A stretch of 6,879 nt of DNA from Planctomycetota bacterium (GTDB taxonomy: Bacteria; Planctomycetota; Planctomycetia; Pirellulales; Pirellulaceae), in NCBI GenBank assembly GCA_029259935.1, contig JAJDEH010000118.1:1-6879 (forward strand), read 5' to 3'. Position 1 is the stretch's first letter. Each line of letters begins with the position of its first letter. Both the position numbers and the translations under genes were made by a program. The notes under the pieces were generated by a model. It was not told where the DNA came from. It did no database searches and was given only the letters and a program-made list of their open reading frames with translations. Shown here in pieces: positions 3,995 to 6,879 of this stretch.

Positions 3995-6793
3995 ATGAAT
4001 TCCGTCACGCTGACCATTGATTCGCAATCCGTCACCGTTCCCCAAGGAACGACGATTTGGGAGGCTGCGCGGCAAGCGGGTGTCGATGTTCCGGTACTCT
4101 GCCATTCGCCGAAGTTGGATCCGGTCGGGGTGTGCCGGATGTGCGTGGTGGATGTTGGCGAGCGGGTGATGGCGGCGGCTTGCGTGCGAGAGTGCGCCGC
4201 TGGCATGCAAGTGTCCACCGCTTCGGAGAAGGTTGAAAAGCAGCGCAAGATGTTGGCCCGGATGCTGCTCGCCGAACATCCCACGCCCTGCGATCGCGAA
4301 CAAACTACCGGCGATTGCGAGTTGGAAGAACTGGGCCGCAAGTATGGCTTGCTTGATACGCAAGTCGAGCGAAAAACTGGGGAGCCGTGCCGCGATCTTT
4401 CTTCGCCGGTGATCGCGGTCGATCATGCGGCTTGCATTCTTTGCGACCGCTGCGTGCGGGCTTGTGACGATATTCAATCGAACGAGGTCATCGGCCGTTC
4501 GGGAAAAGGCCACGCTGCCCGGATTGCCTTCGATCTCAACAACCCGATGGGCGACAGCACTTGTGTCTCTTGCGGCGAGTGTGTTAGCAGTTGTCCGACC
4601 GGGGCGCTGGTCAACAAACAGATCACCTTGCCGATCGTTGCCGCTAGCGAACTCGAGACCGTGGAGAGTGTTTGTCCTTATTGCGGCGTCGGCTGCGCGA
4701 CGAAGTTTCACGCGCGTGAGAACAAGATCGTATTCGCCGAAGGGCGTGAGAGCCCCGTCAATCATGGACGTCTGTGTGTGAAGGGCCGTTATGGCTGGGA
4801 CTATTCAACGCACCACCAGCGACTGACCAAGCCGCTGATTCGCCGCGAGGCGTATTATCCCAAAGGTCCACTCTCGCCGGAAGTCGAACAATCGGTGCGC
4901 GACAAGAAGAGTCGTCGGCCTGGCGGGATCGTCGATTATGGACAAGTCATGCCGGCCTTTCGCGAAGCAAGTTGGGACGAGGCGCTCGACCTGGTCGGCC
5001 GGCGCTTCAACGAAATCCGCGACCAGCACGGCGGCAGCGTGCTGGCCGGTTTTGGATCGGCCAAATGCTCCAACGAAGAGGCGTATCTGTTTCAGAAGTT
5101 GATCCGCGCCGGCTTCGGCAGCAATAACGTCGATCATTGCACCAGGCTGTGCCACGCGTCTTCGGTGGCCGCGCTGATGGAGACGATCGGCTCGGGCGCG
5201 GTAACCAACGTCTTTGCCGACGTCGAGCGGGCGGATGTTGCGCTAGTGACCGGTTCCAATACGACGGCCAATCATCCGGTGGCCGCGACGTTCATCAAGG
5301 AAGCGGCCAAACGCGGGACGAAGCTGATCGTCGTCGACGTGCGGCGGCATGACCTGGTGGATTTTGCGGACCATTTCGCGCGGATTTCTCCGGGCACTGA
5401 TGTCGCCTTCTACAACGGCTTGATGCACGTTTTGATTCGCGACGACCTGGTCGACCGCGACTTTATCGAACAGCGGACGGAAGGTTTTGACGAACTGCGC
5501 GAATTGTTGATGAGCGGTTTCGCGCCGGAACAGGCGTCGAAAATCTGCGGAGTTCCGGCGGCCGAAATTGAAGCCATTGCCCACGCGATGGGATCGGCTG
5601 GCAGCATGATCGTCTTCTGGGGAATGGGAATCTCGCAGCACACCACCGGGACGGACAACGCGCGGTGTTTGATTTCCTTGTGCCTAATGACGGGAAATGT
5701 GGGACGACCGGGAACCGGCCTGCATCCGTTGCGAGGGCAGAACAACGTGCAAGGCGCGAGTGACGCCGGTTTGATTCCGATGGTCTATCCCGATTATCAG
5801 CCGGTCGTCGACGCGGCGGTTCGTGAGAAGTTTGAAAACTCGTGGAACGTTTCGCTCGATCCGAAGCCGGGCCTGACCGTGGTTGAAATCATGATGGGTG
5901 CGTTGGATAAAACCGTGCGCGGCATGTACATCCTGGGCGAGAACCCGTTCATTTCCGACCCCAATACGAACAAGGTTCGCCGGGCGCTGGCGGCGCTCGA
6001 CTTCCTCGTCGTCCAAGATATTTTTCTGACCGAGACGGCCGAGTTCGCCGACGTGATTCTGCCAGCCAGCAGTTACTTTGAAAAAGACGGAACTTATACG
6101 AACACCGATCGCCGGGTTCAGCTTGGCCGCAAAGTGCTGGAGCCGCCCGGCGAGGCGCGCGAGGATTGGCGGATCATCTGTGAAGTCGGCCAGCGAGTTG
6201 GGTTGGACATGGAGTACGAATCACCGAGCCAAGCTTTTGACGAATTTGCCGCGTTGACCACGAACTACCAAGGGCTGTCACACGACAATCTTGGCAGCAC
6301 GGGAAAGCTGTGGCCCTGCGCTGACCCGGCAACATCGGACGGCGTGCGGATTCTCTTTGGCGATCGGTTTCCAACCGCGTCGGGACGAGGCAAGTTTGTG
6401 CCTTGCGATTATCAGCCGGCCGATGAATTGCCGGATGAGGAATATCCGTTCGTGCTGAACACCGGACGCGTACTCGAACACTGGCACACCGGCAGTATGA
6501 CGCGTCGCAGTCGGGCGTTGTCGCAAATCGAGCCAGCGGCTTTCGCGGCGCTGAACCCCAGCGACCTGCATCGTCTGTCGGTGGGCAGTGGGGACCATAT
6601 CCGCGTGAGCAGTCGTCGTGGAACGATCGAACTGGCGGCCCGCGCGGACGATTCCATCGAGGCAGGATGCGTGTTTATTCCGTTCCATTTCCGCGAAGCC
6701 GCGGCCAATGTCTTGACCACCGACGCGCTCGATCCGTTCGGCAAGATCCCCGAGTTTAAGTTCTGCGCGGTGAAGATAGAACGGGTCGAGTGA
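3995..6793 (+). CDS. fdhA: Formate dehydrogenase alpha (catalytic) subunit, Cys-type, NuoG-like N-terminus
   Basis: The 932-residue product oxidises formate to CO2 (or runs in reverse) at a Mo/W bis-MGD site; with no Tat signal it is cytoplasmic. Domains in order: plant-type [2Fe-2S] with Cys36, 47, 50 and 63; a His-Cys region with His95, Cys99 and Cys108; two [4Fe-4S] motifs (Cys147/150/153/157 and Cys190/193/196/200); a molybdopterin-type [4Fe-4S] domain with Cys227, 230, 234 and 261 (CPYCGVGC, then LCVKG with electron-relay Lys263); the catalytic domain; and a C-terminal dinucleotide-binding domain from about 818. By comparison with E. coli FdhF, Cys386 is the metal ligand in place of selenocysteine, His387 is the neighbouring histidine and Arg580 (LRGQNNVQG) binds formate. 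ATG 3995 is chosen because MNSVTLTID begins the ferredoxin fold directly. The architecture and length are near those of soluble NAD-linked FDH alpha subunits, but no beta or gamma partner is here. The name fdhF is also used for this family. Confidence 0.95.
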   Translation: MNSVTLTIDSQSVTVPQGTTIWEAARQAGVDVPVLCHSPKLDPVGVCRMCVVDVGERVMAAACVRECAAGMQVSTASEKVEKQRKMLARMLLAEHPTPCDREQTTGDCELEELGRKYGLLDTQVERKTGEPCRDLSSPVIAVDHAACILCDRCVRACDDIQSNEVIGRSGKGHAARIAFDLNNPMGDSTCVSCGECVSSCPTGALVNKQITLPIVAASELETVESVCPYCGVGCATKFHARENKIVFAEGRESPVNHGRLCVKGRYGWDYSTHHQRLTKPLIRREAYYPKGPLSPEVEQSVRDKKSRRPGGIVDYGQVMPAFREASWDEALDLVGRRFNEIRDQHGGSVLAGFGSAKCSNEEAYLFQKLIRAGFGSNNVDHCTRLCHASSVAALMETIGSGAVTNVFADVERADVALVTGSNTTANHPVAATFIKEAAKRGTKLIVVDVRRHDLVDFADHFARISPGTDVAFYNGLMHVLIRDDLVDRDFIEQRTEGFDELRELLMSGFAPEQASKICGVPAAEIEAIAHAMGSAGSMIVFWGMGISQHTTGTDNARCLISLCLMTGNVGRPGTGLHPLRGQNNVQGASDAGLIPMVYPDYQPVVDAAVREKFENSWNVSLDPKPGLTVVEIMMGALDKTVRGMYILGENPFISDPNTNKVRRALAALDFLVVQDIFLTETAEFADVILPASSYFEKDGTYTNTDRRVQLGRKVLEPPGEAREDWRIICEVGQRVGLDMEYESPSQAFDEFAALTTNYQGLSHDNLGSTGKLWPCADPATSDGVRILFGDRFPTASGRGKFVPCDYQPADELPDEEYPFVLNTGRVLEHWHTGSMTRRSRALSQIEPAAFAALNPSDLHRLSVGSGDHIRVSSRRGTIELAARADDSIEAGCVFIPFHFREAAANVLTTDALDPFGKIPEFKFCAVKIERVE

Positions 6794-6827
6794 GAGGGCG
6801 ATGAGAAGCCGTTAGCTTTCTCTGGTT

Positions 6828-6848
6828 CTCCCCCTTGCCAAGGGGGAG
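6828..6848. terminator. Strong hairpin after fdhA (terminator or dispersed repeat)
   Basis: CTCCCCCTT (6828-6836) and AAGGGGGAG (6840-6848) form a perfect 9-bp stem with loop GCC, 34 bases after the fdhA stop. No T run follows on the + strand; GTTAGAGGGGGTT comes next. The hairpin followed by a second G-run resembles a short dispersed repeat that I associate with many bacterial genomes, so it may be a mobile palindrome that also ends transcription. The rest of the window to 6879 shows nothing else. Confidence 0.5.
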
Positions 6849-6879
6849 TTAGAGGGGGTTCATGCTGTGCGGCTTGAGC

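Noticed and set aside
3974..4765. 263-codon minus-strand frame opposite fdhA
   Set aside because: It is antisense to the cysteine-rich part of a clearly real gene; the long frame follows from the GC-rich codon use of fdhA.
5144..5158. Selenocysteine at the formate dehydrogenase active site
   Set aside because: The metal-ligand codon at 5150-5152 is TGC (Cys), not TGA.

Overview
The window looks like a piece of a Planctomycetota chromosome, probably a Pirellulales-type genome. This is inferred from three things. The leucine-rich repeat protein starts with the Arg-Trp-Phe-x-Phe-Ser-Leu-Arg-Thr-Phe lead-in before its single membrane helix that is common in that phylum. There is a planctomycete-style small anchored protein with paired cysteines. 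The intergenic spaces are long and hold several kinds of palindromic repeat. All supported genes are on the + strand.

Layout: (1) 1-195, the 3' end of an unidentified gene cut by the window edge. (2) 196-1130, over 900 bases without a convincing gene, holding a short tandem repeat at the first gene's stop codon, a nested palindromic element (359-475), smaller inverted repeats and the first copy of a direct repeat (966-1111). (3) 1131-1676, a small membrane-anchored hypothetical protein whose last codons lie inside the second copy of that repeat. (4) 1852-2409, a TerB-like helical protein, followed after 52 bases by (5) a membrane-anchored LRR protein with ten near-perfect 22-residue repeats. 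(6) 3641-3994, a spacer with a cruciform-like repeat related to one at 1750-1812. (7) 3995-6793, an intact 932-residue molybdenum/tungsten formate dehydrogenase catalytic subunit with a NuoG-like N-terminal iron-sulfur region. (8) A strong hairpin at 6828-6848.

The only gene with a clear biochemical role is the formate dehydrogenase. It should oxidise formate (or reduce CO2) in the cytoplasm and pass electrons through its chain of Fe-S clusters to a partner that is not in this window. The TerB-like and LRR genes may be co-transcribed, but nothing shows that they work together.

The most unusual signal is the direct repeat pair around the 1131-1676 gene. The first copy folds on paper like an integron attC site: complementary 7-base end boxes GCCCAAC/GTTGGGC, inner boxes pairing with one extruded base, and a central hairpin. 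The gene begins 20 bases after it and ends inside the next copy. That is the layout of a single-gene cassette. The second copy keeps only the left arm and the centre, so the idea is a hypothesis.
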